Position numbers and translations under genes: made by a program | Assembly (NCBI GenBank): GCA_964508765.1 | Contig: CAZDVD010000024.1 | Coordinates: 1 to 40,028 of the forward strand | DNA length: 40,028 nt | Reading direction: 5' to 3' | Origin: JABMPR01 sp964508765 | GTDB lineage: Bacteria; Fidelibacterota; UBA8477; JABMPR01 | Part shown: positions 8,337 through 17,010 of the stretch, one piece after another | How positions within the stretch are numbered: position 1 is the stretch's first letter | Layout: each line of letters starts with the position of its first letter | The notes under the pieces: model-generated | The model's input: the letters and a program-made list of their open reading frames with translations, nothing else | What the model was told of the DNA's origin: nothing | The model's database searches: none

Positions 8337-9497
8337 ATGCTTTCCAATCTCAGATCAGAATTCATGCTCGATTCAGATATTCATTATCTAAATCATGGCT
8401 CATTTGGTGCCTGCCCTCGAGAGGTGTTTGAGGACTATCAAAACTGGCAGCGTATACTTGAAAAAAATCCCATCGATTATTACACCAGACAATTGAAGGG
8501 CTTATTTGGCAAGGAAGCCAGTGGTCCACTGGAAAAGGCCAGGACAGAGCTGGCCGAGTTTGTGAATGCGGATTCTGAAGGAATGATATTCACTCCGAAT
8601 GTGACAGTTGCTCTCAATGCCATCGCCAACTCGATTCAATTGCAAGAAAATGACGAGGTGCTGACTACAGATCATGAATATGGAACCATAGTGGCAACCT
8701 GGGCTCGCAAGTGTAAACAGAGCAATGCTATCCTCAGAAAAGTGGAAATTGATCTGCCAATGCCCACACAGGCTGAATTTGTAGAACATTTCTGGAACGA
8801 GGTGACACCCCGTACAAAAGTGATACTTATAAGTCATATCACTTCAGCAACTGCCTTGGTTCTACCTGTTAAAGATATTTGCACCCGTGCCCGCCAGGCT
8901 GGGATAGTGACTGTTATTGATGGTGCTCATGCTGTGGGCCAAATCAATTTGGATGTTAGGGATATCAATGCAGATTTTTACACAAGCAATTGTCATAAGT
9001 GGTTACTTACACCCAAGGGAACAGGCTTTCTACACGTTCATCCCAACCAGAGAGAGACCTTTGAACCTCTGGTGATCAGTTGGGCAGAAATCAATCAACC
9101 CTCCTTTGCATTGCGACATGAAATGTGGGGAACCCGGGATATGGCAGGTTTTTTGAGTATTCCTGCTGCCTTGAAATTCCGCGAGAAACACAATTGGGAA
9201 ATTCGCAATTCAGAATCCCGAGCCTTGCTCTATGAACACCGCATTGCTTTCGCATCAGCCTTTGAAAGAGAGTTGATTTGTGATGAATCCTGGCTTGCGC
9301 AAATTGCCAGTGTGTTGTTGCCATTGGAGACAAACCTTGCTGATTTATGGCGCTATTTGTGGGAAGATCATCAAATTGAGGCTATGATTACCAGATGGCG
9401 TGATGAACCCATCATCCGGCTCAGTCACAACGCTTACAACACACGAGATGAATTGGATTTACTGCTCCAGACCATACTCGCTTACCCAAAATTATAA
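8337..9497 (+). CDS. Class V aminotransferase-fold PLP enzyme, isopenicillin-N-epimerase-like
   Basis: A 386-residue cytoplasmic enzyme. It opens with YLNHGSFGACPREV, typical of the isopenicillin N epimerase/CefD-like branch. D195 in VIDGAHAVGQ is the PLP pyridine-nitrogen partner and K221 in SNCHKWLLTPKGTGF is the Schiff-base lysine. An AAGGGAG site precedes the ATG. The true substrate cannot be read from sequence; members of this group include epimerases, desulfurases and lyases. No beta-lactam or iron-sulfur genes are nearby, so neither an epimerase nor a cysteine desulfurase role is supported by context. Its stop is one base away from the end of the convergent XRE gene. Confidence 0.85.
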   Translation: MLSNLRSEFMLDSDIHYLNHGSFGACPREVFEDYQNWQRILEKNPIDYYTRQLKGLFGKEASGPLEKARTELAEFVNADSEGMIFTPNVTVALNAIANSIQLQENDEVLTTDHEYGTIVATWARKCKQSNAILRKVEIDLPMPTQAEFVEHFWNEVTPRTKVILISHITSATALVLPVKDICTRARQAGIVTVIDGAHAVGQINLDVRDINADFYTSNCHKWLLTPKGTGFLHVHPNQRETFEPLVISWAEINQPSFALRHEMWGTRDMAGFLSIPAALKFREKHNWEIRNSESRALLYEHRIAFASAFERELICDESWLAQIASVLLPLETNLADLWRYLWEDHQIEAMITRWRDEPIIRLSHNAYNTRDELDLLLQTILAYPKL

Positions 9498-9498
9498 A

Positions 9499-9708
9499 TT
9501 ATTTCGAGCTGAGTTGGAAAACCTCTTCAATACTTAATTCGAACACCAGAGATATTTCGTAAGCAAGGTTTAGTGAGAGGTTGTATTTCCCCTTTTCCAG
9601 GAAAACAATAGTTTCTCTGCGCACATGAACCTTGTCAGCGAGTTGTTGCTGCGTCAGCCCATCTCGGGCTCGGAGTTCTTTAATTCTGGTCTGCATGGGG
9701 GATACCAT
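9499..9708 (-). CDS. XRE-type helix-turn-helix regulator (YozG-like)
   Basis: The protein has 69 residues and is almost entirely a Cro/C1-type HTH: TRIKELRARDGLTQQQLADK, then VHVRRETIVFLEKGKYN and NLAYEISLVFELSIEEVF. It is a stand-alone DNA-binding domain of the kind that pairs with a small membrane protein. It overlaps the end of the upstream membrane-protein gene by 29 bases, or 17 bases if the inner ATG at 9696 is used, which implies translational coupling. No strong ribosome binding site precedes either start. It probably represses its own operon through the palindromes near 10108 and 10160; that link is inferred from position only. Confidence 0.87.
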   Translation of the reverse strand: MVSPMQTRIKELRARDGLTQQQLADKVHVRRETIVFLEKGKYNLSLNLAYEISLVFELSIEEVFQLSSK

Positions 9709-10096
9709 TCTGTTTGAAATAGAGCCAGGTTAAGCCGTAAATTGCTGCTGCTGCCATGATACCGATACCTAGCATTTCTTCTGAATCTGGAAATTTATCC
9801 CGGAATACAAAGATAGCAAACCAGGACATCATAGAGTAACGAAAGGCATATGCTCCTGCGTGGATTTCAAGGTGTCGACTCATCTCATCTTCCAGGGGGA
9901 TGTTCTTCCTCCTGTCCTGGGCATGTCGATAGCTACGATAGAGGGGGATGGAAAGCAAAAGGAGTGCTAGAGAAATAATAGTTATCATTTTCCAACTTAG
10001 CATAGGTTCAAACTCCAGGAAGTAAAAGGCAAAGCCTCCGATGACACAGGCAGCCAGGATTGGTAACAGGTATATAGTGTTACTATTTTTAACCAT
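9680..10096 (-). CDS. Small multi-pass membrane protein paired with the XRE regulator (DUF2178-like)
   Basis: This 138-residue protein has about four hydrophobic segments: about 8-26, 34-52, 82-98 and 108-127. Between the second and third lies a cytoplasmic stretch with PLEDEMSRHLEIHAGAYAFR, which resembles the D-E-R motif and alanine-rich helix of DUF2178-type proteins often encoded beside YozG-like regulators. A GGAGG site is 5 bases before the ATG. It is the first gene of a two-gene minus-strand operon. The molecular role of this family is unknown. The membrane protein may modulate the regulator, but nothing in the sequence shows how. Confidence 0.78.
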   Translation of the reverse strand: MVKNSNTIYLLPILAACVIGGFAFYFLEFEPMLSWKMITIISLALLLLSIPLYRSYRHAQDRRKNIPLEDEMSRHLEIHAGAYAFRYSMMSWFAIFVFRDKFPDSEEMLGIGIMAAAAIYGLTWLYFKQNGIPHADQN

Positions 10097-10107
10097 ACAA
10101 ACCTCCA

Positions 10108-10176
10108 GTTAGGTAATTCTAACATAAAGGAGTATATATCTAACATTATGCAAGTAAATGTTAAGTATATCTAACA
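10108..10176 (-). promoter_or_regulatory. Operator array and promoter of the membrane protein/XRE operon
   Basis: Two 16-bp palindromes of the form GTTAR-N6-CTAAC lie at 10108-10123 and 10160-10175, 52 bases apart. A half-site at 10135-10145 repeats the same 11 bases (TATATCTAACA) found at 10166-10176. On the minus strand TTTACT (10158-10153) and TATACT (10136-10131) with a 16-base spacer form a plausible promoter. The half-site then sits between the two boxes and the palindromes flank them. The layout suggests autorepression by the XRE protein. Confidence 0.55.
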
Positions 10177-10316
10177 AATTGGTTTGTGGCCGTGAAAATT
10201 ATTCTCCAAATATTTTATTTCTTCTCCTCTAACGAAAGGTCTTTTCATGGTGTATTTAATCGTTTTGCCACAATATTATTTGATTACTCAAAATAATAGG
10301 CTGAGGAGCTTAAAAC

Positions 10317-11426
10317 TTGAAAAAAATTGTACCCTTGCTTCTGATAACCCTGCTGACTCTCACAAACCTTTATGGGCGCTGGGGTTGGGGATCACATCGG
10401 TTTATTAATGACAGAGCGGTAAATCATCTTCCCCAATCCATGTCCTTCTTTCAAGATCACAGAGATTATTTATCCGAGCATTCGATAGACCCGGATACGG
10501 ATAATCTTCCCGGCAATTATCATTATATCGATATTGATTATTACCCAGAATTTTTTACTGGAACACTTCCACATACCTGGCAGGGTATGATCGATTTATA
10601 TGGCCAAAATATTATGGAAGATAATGGTCTGGTTCCCTGGGTGATTGAGTGGTGGATGTCTGATCTCAGGGCTCTCATGGAGGCTGGAAACTGGAACGAT
10701 GTCTGGCAGATTGCTGCAGAATTGGGTCACTACGTCGCTGATTCCCACCAGGCATTACATCTCACTCTGAATTACAATGGGCAACTCTCCAATAATTACG
10801 GCATTCACTCCCGCTATGAAACCGAGATGATCAATCCTCATCTCGATGATATTTCCTTCCCCGATTCAATTGCAGGTTATTGGGATAGTCCTATCGATTC
10901 TATTTTTGGCTATATCGAAGATATCTACCCGCTGGTTGATCTGGTGATGACAGCAGACGATCGTGCCTGCCTTGTGGATCCAAATTACAACAGTACTTAT
11001 TACTCAATGATGTGGGATGATTTGGGCGATACCACCATTTGGAGCCTTCATCGTGCAACAGTCAATCTGGCCAGTATCTGGTATACCGCCTGGGTCAATG
11101 CTGGGTCCCCATATCCCCCAGGTGTGGGTATTGAAGAAATTCAAATCCCCCAGCAATTTGAAATCAGGGCCTTTCCCAACCCTTTTAACGCTGAGATCTC
11201 TTTTAATTTCAACCTGGAGCAAAATACCCAAGCCAGCTTGGAAATCTATAATACGAATGGAGTCCGGATTGCTACTCTGGCACAGGATGATTTCAGCATG
11301 GGAGACTATTCTTTTAACTGGAATGGGACGAACCAAGGTGGTGTTAATGTGGGATCTGGGGTGTATCTACTTGTTTTGACTACTTCTGAGAAGCGCAGCG
11401 TAAAAAAAATAACTTTGCTTAAATAG
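10317..11426 (+). CDS. Secreted zinc-dependent phospholipase C/P1 nuclease-like protein with sorting domain
   Basis: A 369-residue protein with a signal peptide (about 1-20). The mature N-terminus starts RWGWGSHRFINDRAV; a tryptophan at the processed N-terminus followed by a histidine is characteristic of the zinc-dependent phospholipase C/S1-P1 nuclease fold. Further metal ligands are likely in AAELGHYVADSHQALH and GIHSRYETEM. The last 85 residues are a T9SS type A-like domain (FPNPFNAEI ... ITLLK). The TTG start is supported by GAGGAG 8 bases upstream. Whether the substrate is phospholipid or nucleic acid cannot be decided here. The next gene starts 29 bases downstream on the same strand. 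Confidence 0.83.
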   Translation: MKKIVPLLLITLLTLTNLYGRWGWGSHRFINDRAVNHLPQSMSFFQDHRDYLSEHSIDPDTDNLPGNYHYIDIDYYPEFFTGTLPHTWQGMIDLYGQNIMEDNGLVPWVIEWWMSDLRALMEAGNWNDVWQIAAELGHYVADSHQALHLTLNYNGQLSNNYGIHSRYETEMINPHLDDISFPDSIAGYWDSPIDSIFGYIEDIYPLVDLVMTADDRACLVDPNYNSTYYSMMWDDLGDTTIWSLHRATVNLASIWYTAWVNAGSPYPPGVGIEEIQIPQQFEIRAFPNPFNAEISFNFNLEQNTQASLEIYNTNGVRIATLAQDDFSMGDYSFNWNGTNQGGVNVGSGVYLLVLTTSEKRSVKKITLLK

Positions 11427-11455
11427 TGGCATATTACCCAAGGGAGGGTAGAGAA

Positions 11456-11887
11456 ATGAATCAGGATTTTTATAAAAAAATGAGATTAGACATTCGGGAG
11501 TGGGTACAATCCAAGACTGGCAAAGAGAGTCAATGGTCCGAATACTTGTTGCTGGCACCCGATCTTTTTCATCTCCTGGCTAAATTGGCATTGGATAAAG
11601 AGGTACCAGCTTCAGAGAAAGCTAAAATTGCCGGTGCTCTCGCCTATTTTATTTCTCCAATTGACCTGCTTCCCGAAGCCCTTCTTGGTCCTATTGGATA
11701 TTTAGATGATGTGGCCCTGGCTGCTTACGTCATTAATTCTGTGATGAAAAATTGTGACCATGCGATTGTGACCAGACATTGGGCAGGTGAACAGAATATC
11801 CTGGATCTTGTGCAACAGATTATGGATGTGGCTTCAGATATGCTGGGTAATAAAATCTGGGATAAACTGAAAAGAATGGTGAAGTAA
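11456..11887 (+). CDS. DUF1232 (YkvA-like) protein
   Basis: A 143-residue protein whose centre (about 55-95) has the DUF1232 signature AKIAGALAYFISPIDLLPEA followed by IGYLDDVALAAYVI, two hydrophobic helices with the conserved SPIDLLPE and DD motifs. The ATG at 11456 is preferred over the upstream in-frame start at 11426 because an AGGGAGG site ends 8 bases before it. The stop overlaps the next start codon (TAATG), so the two genes are translationally coupled. DUF1232 proteins are thought to be membrane-associated and their role is unknown. Nothing here gives a specific function. Confidence 0.83.
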   Translation: MNQDFYKKMRLDIREWVQSKTGKESQWSEYLLLAPDLFHLLAKLALDKEVPASEKAKIAGALAYFISPIDLLPEALLGPIGYLDDVALAAYVINSVMKNCDHAIVTRHWAGEQNILDLVQQIMDVASDMLGNKIWDKLKRMVK

Positions 11888-12498
11888 TGAAAAAGCAATT
11901 TGATGTTAAAAGCATGCTCATCGGTGTTTTGGCTACCCTGCTGATTATGTCTCTTTTTTCAGCCAAACAAATCGAAGAGGAGATGGGTGCTCTCAGTGTG
12001 AGTTCTATAACGATTCGTCCTGGTGGGGGACTCAGAATATTATCTCAAGCAGGTGAAAACACCGTCCTTATATCTGGAACGAACCAGGGAGGGGGTACCA
12101 TTGAACTGAATAACGCCCTCGGAGGTACTTCAGCTAAATTTGGTGCAAGTGAGGATGGACAGGGTGGCTTTGTCGCGTACAACCAGGAGGGAAAAAAGAG
12201 CGTGCAAATTGGGACTGGCCAAAGAGGAGGTGGATTTATTCGTACCTTTGATAAGAATGAATCTTCTAGCATTTACCTGGGGACCAGTGAGAAAGGTGGC
12301 GGTCAACTCACAACCTACAATGAAGTCGGAAATGAGACCGTTTTCCTTGGTACAGGCACCGTAGGCAACGGATTTCTCCGGACAGCCAACGAATATGGGA
12401 AAATGAGTGCTTATCTTGGGACAGGCACATCCAGTGCCGGCATGGTCTTACTGTGTGATCGTGATGGCAATACCCAGTGGGTTGAGAAAGTGGATTAA
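11887..12498 (+). CDS. Exported or membrane-anchored protein of tandem 23-residue repeats (beta-solenoid-like)
   Basis: The protein has 203 residues. An N-terminal hydrophobic segment (about 10-25) is followed by six uninterrupted 23-residue repeats at 57-79, 80-102, 103-125, 126-148, 149-171 and 172-194, with a degenerate seventh at 34-56. The consensus is roughly xxSVxLGTxxxGGGxLxTxNExG, with aliphatic residues at positions 4 and 6, glycines at 12-14 and Asn or Asp at 20. The strict period and Gly/Asn turns suggest a parallel beta-solenoid. A 9-residue tail ends NTQWVEKVD. No enzyme motif is visible. Coupling to the DUF1232 gene suggests joint action at the membrane. I do not recognise a named family. 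Confidence 0.8.
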   Translation: MKKQFDVKSMLIGVLATLLIMSLFSAKQIEEEMGALSVSSITIRPGGGLRILSQAGENTVLISGTNQGGGTIELNNALGGTSAKFGASEDGQGGFVAYNQEGKKSVQIGTGQRGGGFIRTFDKNESSSIYLGTSEKGGGQLTTYNEVGNETVFLGTGTVGNGFLRTANEYGKMSAYLGTGTSSAGMVLLCDRDGNTQWVEKVD

Positions 12499-12562
12499 TC
12501 ACAAAAACTGATAATCAAGACTCTCTTTATATCATAACGACGGATTAGACAGCGGGAACAGA

Positions 12563-14620
12563 ATGAAAAACGCTCTCATTCTTATCATATTATTTTTGTA
12601 CTCTTGCAAATCTGAGATTTCAAAAAATATGATCATTTCAAGCCCTGATGATAAAATCCAGGTTCATGTGTCACTGGACCAGGGCCTGCCTCAATATGCC
12701 GTCCATGTTAATGGGAAGAATTTGATTAAGCCCTCATCCCTGGGGTATCGTTTCAGAAAACAAGCAGATCTGGTGGGACCGTTCCAACTAATAAATTCAG
12801 AGACCAAAGTTATAGAGGAAACCTGGGATCCTGTCTGGGGACAGGAAAAATCAATTCATTCTCACAGTAAACTGGTCAGGGTTGAATTACAGGAAATAGC
12901 AGATCCCAAGAGACAACTCATCCTGTATTTTCGAGTATTTAACGATGGGGTTGCTTTCAGGTATGAGATTCCTGAACAACCTGGTCTCGATTCACTGTTC
13001 ATTGTTGAAGAATTATCAGAATTCAGCTTTGTCCAGGATGGGCAGTCCTGGTGGATTCCAGGAGCGTATGCTTTCGACGCCTATGAAAAATTACACGAGG
13101 TATCTCGCTTAAGTGAGATTGATTCTGCCAACACACCCCTAACCTATGTTACTGATGATGATATTTATGTCAGCATCCATGAAGCGAATTTGACTGATTA
13201 TGCCGGTATGACCCTAAAGAGAGCTTCTCATGATTCACTGACATTTCTCAGCAGCCTGGTGCCCTGGCCTGATGGTGATCTAGTAAAAACTGAAACTCCC
13301 ATGCTATCACCCTGGCGAACCATTTGCATCGGTGAAAGTGCAACGGATCTCTTGCGATCACGTCTCGTTCTGAACCTGAATGAACCGAATCAATTGTCGG
13401 ATGTTTCATGGATTAAGCCTATGAAATACATTGGCATCTGGTGGGGCATGCATATTAACAAGTATACCTGGGTTCAGGGAGACCAGCACGGTGCTACCAC
13501 TGAGAACGCCAAAATGTACATCGATTTTGCCTCTGAAAATAATATTGGAGGTGTTTTGGTAGAGGGCTGGAATCAAGGTTGGGAAGATTGGGGCCAAGAG
13601 GGAGCTCTGCAACTTACGAAATCTTACGATGATTTTGACATTGTTGATGTCATCAAATATGCCTCGGACAGAAATGTCTCATTGATTGGGCATCACGAAA
13701 CGACTGCGAATGTCACCTCATATGAGGGCCAGTTGGAAGCTGCCTTTGCCTATTATGATAGTCTGGGAGTTTCTGCTGTCAAAACTGGCTATGTAGGAGC
13801 AATTAAGCCTGCTGGTCAATTGCACTATGGCCAATGGATGGTTGAACACTTTCGCAGAGTCGTAAAGCTGGCCGCCAGACATCATATCACTCTTGATGTG
13901 CATGAACCTGTTAAAGCCACAGGCATTGAGCGAACCTGGCCCAATATGATGACTCGGGAGGGTGCGCGGGGACAGGAATGGAATGCCTGGAGTGAAGGCA
14001 ATCCACCTGACCACACAACGATTCTTCCATTCACTCGCCTGCTGGCTGGTCCACTGGATTATACCCCTGGGATATTTGATATTCGATTTGAACGATATAA
14101 GACAGATTTCAAAGTCCACTCGACCCTGGCAAAACAACTGGCTCTTATGGTTGTGCTTTATAGTCCCCTTCAAATGGCGGCCGATTTACCCGAAAATTAT
14201 GAAAACCAGCCAGCCTTCCAGTTTATTCGAGATCTGGAGGTGGACTGGGATGAGAGTCTTTATCTGGAGGGTGAAATCGGAGAGTATGTCACCATCGCTC
14301 GCCGTCACGGAAGTGAATGGTTCTTGGGTGCTATTACCAATGAAGATGCCAGAGATGTAGAACTTCCCATGCACAAGATGATTGCCGGAGAGAGAGTGGC
14401 AGAATGTTATGTGGATGCTGAAACTACACATTGGGAGTCCAACCCCTATCCAATCTGGATAGGATCGTATTTGGCATCTCCATCTGATACATTGAAAGCA
14501 AGATTGGCTCCTGGGGGTGGGATGGCAATCAGGTTAAGACCGCTTGATGAGAAGGAAATGGAGAGGGTGGATCTGGTTCCAATTTCAAAGTTACGACTGG
14601 ACCAGAGATCGATTGATTAA
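12563..14620 (+). CDS. Lipoprotein glycoside hydrolase family 97, SusB-type alpha-glucosidase
   Basis: The protein has 685 residues. A lipoprotein signal ends at the lipobox LFLYSC, so it should be lipid-anchored in the periplasm or at the cell surface. Beta-rich N-domain, TIM barrel and C-terminal beta domain follow the GH97 order. By family knowledge of SusB, the inverting GH97a members use three glutamates; here they align as E334 (LVEGWNQGW), E448 (DVHEPVKATG) and E472 (EGARGQEW), with the spacing between the last two identical to SusB (24 residues). VKTGYVG replaces the nucleophile-bearing motif of retaining GH97b enzymes, so inverting alpha-glucosidase action on malto-oligosaccharides is predicted. 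It precedes the GH20 gene by 21 bases, probably in one transcript. Confidence 0.92.
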   Translation: MKNALILIILFLYSCKSEISKNMIISSPDDKIQVHVSLDQGLPQYAVHVNGKNLIKPSSLGYRFRKQADLVGPFQLINSETKVIEETWDPVWGQEKSIHSHSKLVRVELQEIADPKRQLILYFRVFNDGVAFRYEIPEQPGLDSLFIVEELSEFSFVQDGQSWWIPGAYAFDAYEKLHEVSRLSEIDSANTPLTYVTDDDIYVSIHEANLTDYAGMTLKRASHDSLTFLSSLVPWPDGDLVKTETPMLSPWRTICIGESATDLLRSRLVLNLNEPNQLSDVSWIKPMKYIGIWWGMHINKYTWVQGDQHGATTENAKMYIDFASENNIGGVLVEGWNQGWEDWGQEGALQLTKSYDDFDIVDVIKYASDRNVSLIGHHETTANVTSYEGQLEAAFAYYDSLGVSAVKTGYVGAIKPAGQLHYGQWMVEHFRRVVKLAARHHITLDVHEPVKATGIERTWPNMMTREGARGQEWNAWSEGNPPDHTTILPFTRLLAGPLDYTPGIFDIRFERYKTDFKVHSTLAKQLALMVVLYSPLQMAADLPENYENQPAFQFIRDLEVDWDESLYLEGEIGEYVTIARRHGSEWFLGAITNEDARDVELPMHKMIAGERVAECYVDAETTHWESNPYPIWIGSYLASPSDTLKARLAPGGGMAIRLRPLDEKEMERVDLVPISKLRLDQRSID

Positions 14621-14641
14621 GAAAGTATAAAGGGGATTCCT

Positions 14642-16981
14642 GTGAAATTTGTTTCAAGAAAGGCATTTGTTTTAGTGATCTGTCTTCAGGTCATTTTGGC
14701 CTGTTCAACACCAAGAGCAACAAAAACTGAAGGTAGTGATATGAATATTATTCCAAAACCGCAGAATATTGAAGCCCAGTCGGGGGAATTCATTTTTGGA
14801 GATCTGACCTCTGTCTGGATAGCTGATGATGTTGCCAACAAGACCTTCTTCATGGAGTATTTAAATTCACTGATTCCAAATCTGAGTGCTGCTACTCAAG
14901 GCAAAGCGAATATTGAGATTTCACTAGATCAAGATGCTGGACTACCTGAAGAGGGATATCTTTTTACAGTTAGCACTGATAACATTCGTATCATTGCTGA
15001 AGCAGATCCAGGCTTATTTTATGGAATACAGACTTTGAGACAACTCCTTCCATCAACCGTGGAACAGGGGGAAACCTCTCTCGCAGGTCATACGATTCAA
15101 GCGGTGAATATTGAAGACTATCCCCGTTTTGAATGGCGTGGCATGCATCTGGATGTCTCACGTCATTTCTTCCCGGCAGAATTTGTCAAACAATATATCG
15201 ATATGATTGCTCTCCATAAAATGAATGTATTTCACTGGCATCTCTCAGATGATCACGGCTGGAGACTTGAAATAAAACGCTATCCCAAACTGACTGAAAT
15301 CAGTGCCTGGCGTGTGGATCGGAATCATGAGGATTGGCGTAAGTGGACACCCATTCAAGAAGGTGAGAAGAGTACCTATGGTGGCTTCTATACTCAGGAT
15401 GAGGTGAGAGATATTGTAACCTATGCGGCCGCCAGACAGATCACAATTGTCCCTGAGATTGAGATGCCTGGGCATTCATCCGAGATTTTCGCGGCTTACC
15501 CTGAATTATCATGTAAGGGCGTCGTTCTGCCTGTTCGTCCAGCCAGTTACTGGCCAATCGAAGATATTTTTTGTGCGGGGAATGATTCTGTTTTTGTATT
15601 CCTGGAAAATATTCTTGATGAAGTCGTTGAATTATTCCCGGGGAAATATATCCACATTGGAGGAGATGAGGCCCGCAAAACCTACTGGAAAACCTGTGAG
15701 AAATGTCAGAACCGGATCAAAGAGGAAGGTTTAGCCAATGAGGAGGAGCTCCAGAGTTGGTTTATCCAGAAAATGGAAAAGTACATCATTTCCAAGGGCA
15801 AAAACCTGATAGGATGGGATGAGATTCTGGAAGGCGGTCTAGCCCAGGAGGCCACTGTGATGTCATGGCGAGGCATGGCAGGCGGTGTGGCAGCAGCAAA
15901 AGCAGGACACGATGTCATCATGACCCCAACATCACATGTATACTTTGACTACTACCAGGGTGATCCAAAAACAGAACCTCAGGCCATTGGTGGCTACACA
16001 CCCCTCAAAAAAGTCTATGGCTACGAACCCATTCCAGAAGAGTTAAGCGCTGAAGAAGCTAAATATGTGCTGGGATCCCAGGCCAATTTATGGACGGAGT
16101 TCATCAAAACGACCACACATGCTGAATACATGGTTCTACCCAGAATGACTGCCCTGTCTGAGGTGTTATGGACTGCCAAAGATCAGCGGGACTGGCCGGA
16201 CTTTCAGAAACGTCTGCAAAGTTTATTACCCAGATTCGAGGCACTGGATTGGAATTTCAGCCCAGGTACATTTCTCGTGGATATTTTACCAAGTCGACTC
16301 CTGGAGAAGGACGAAGTAGAAGTCCAATTATTATCAGAACAAATAAAATATGATATTCGCTATACTCTGGATGGGACTGAACCCAATGAGACTTCTCAAT
16401 TGTATGCAGATCAAATAAGACTGAATCGGGATGCAAAAATCCGAGCAGGTATTTTTGAAGGTTCTAGGAGTATGGGTCGTATTGCAGAGCGGGATTTCTC
16501 ATTTCACAAAGCCCTGGGGAGTACAACTGCTTATAAGTTGAAATATCATGTACGCTACACTGCCGGGGGAGATCAGGGCCTGGTGGATGGAATCCTGGGC
16601 TCAGACAACTCAAAGGATGGCACTTGGCAAGGTTTTGAAGGCAATGACCTGGAGCTCACCCTTGATCTGGGAGAGACCAAAGAAATATTCCGGACAGAGA
16701 TGGATTTTTTGCAATCGACCAAGTCGTGGATTTTTATGCCAGAGTATCTGGAGGTCAGTTTTTCCCCTGATGGGGAAACGTGGAGAGTGATCAAGCGTGT
16801 AAACAATGAAGTATCTGAAAACGACGAAAGTGTTTCCATCAATCGTTTAACTGCTGATTTTCCAACCGAGGCAACGCGTTATATCAAGGTTCTGGCTAAA
16901 AATCGAGGGATTTGCCCAGATTGGCATCCTGGAGCTGGCGAACCATCCTGGATGTTTTGTGATGAGGTGATGGTGCGATAG
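14642..16981 (+). CDS. Lipoprotein beta-N-acetylhexosaminidase, GH20
   Basis: A 779-residue lipoprotein (lipobox ILAC at about 18-21). Domains in order are a GH20b N-domain (about 35-150), the GH20 barrel (about 155-540) with HIGGDEARKTYW containing the catalytic pair D342-E343, a chitobiase-type C-terminal domain with YTLDGTEPNETS (about 560-625) and a discoidin/F5-8C-like carbohydrate-binding module to the end. It releases terminal GlcNAc or GalNAc from glycans or chitin oligomers by substrate-assisted catalysis. The GTG start has an AAGGGGA site about 6 bases upstream. It lies 21 bases after the GH97 gene. No SusC/SusD pair is in the window. Confidence 0.93.
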   Translation: MKFVSRKAFVLVICLQVILACSTPRATKTEGSDMNIIPKPQNIEAQSGEFIFGDLTSVWIADDVANKTFFMEYLNSLIPNLSAATQGKANIEISLDQDAGLPEEGYLFTVSTDNIRIIAEADPGLFYGIQTLRQLLPSTVEQGETSLAGHTIQAVNIEDYPRFEWRGMHLDVSRHFFPAEFVKQYIDMIALHKMNVFHWHLSDDHGWRLEIKRYPKLTEISAWRVDRNHEDWRKWTPIQEGEKSTYGGFYTQDEVRDIVTYAAARQITIVPEIEMPGHSSEIFAAYPELSCKGVVLPVRPASYWPIEDIFCAGNDSVFVFLENILDEVVELFPGKYIHIGGDEARKTYWKTCEKCQNRIKEEGLANEEELQSWFIQKMEKYIISKGKNLIGWDEILEGGLAQEATVMSWRGMAGGVAAAKAGHDVIMTPTSHVYFDYYQGDPKTEPQAIGGYTPLKKVYGYEPIPEELSAEEAKYVLGSQANLWTEFIKTTTHAEYMVLPRMTALSEVLWTAKDQRDWPDFQKRLQSLLPRFEALDWNFSPGTFLVDILPSRLLEKDEVEVQLLSEQIKYDIRYTLDGTEPNETSQLYADQIRLNRDAKIRAGIFEGSRSMGRIAERDFSFHKALGSTTAYKLKYHVRYTAGGDQGLVDGILGSDNSKDGTWQGFEGNDLELTLDLGETKEIFRTEMDFLQSTKSWIFMPEYLEVSFSPDGETWRVIKRVNNEVSENDESVSINRLTADFPTEATRYIKVLAKNRGICPDWHPGAGEPSWMFCDEVMVR

Positions 16982-17010
16982 TAACCTATCGTGGAATAAC
17001 CTGGATATCC

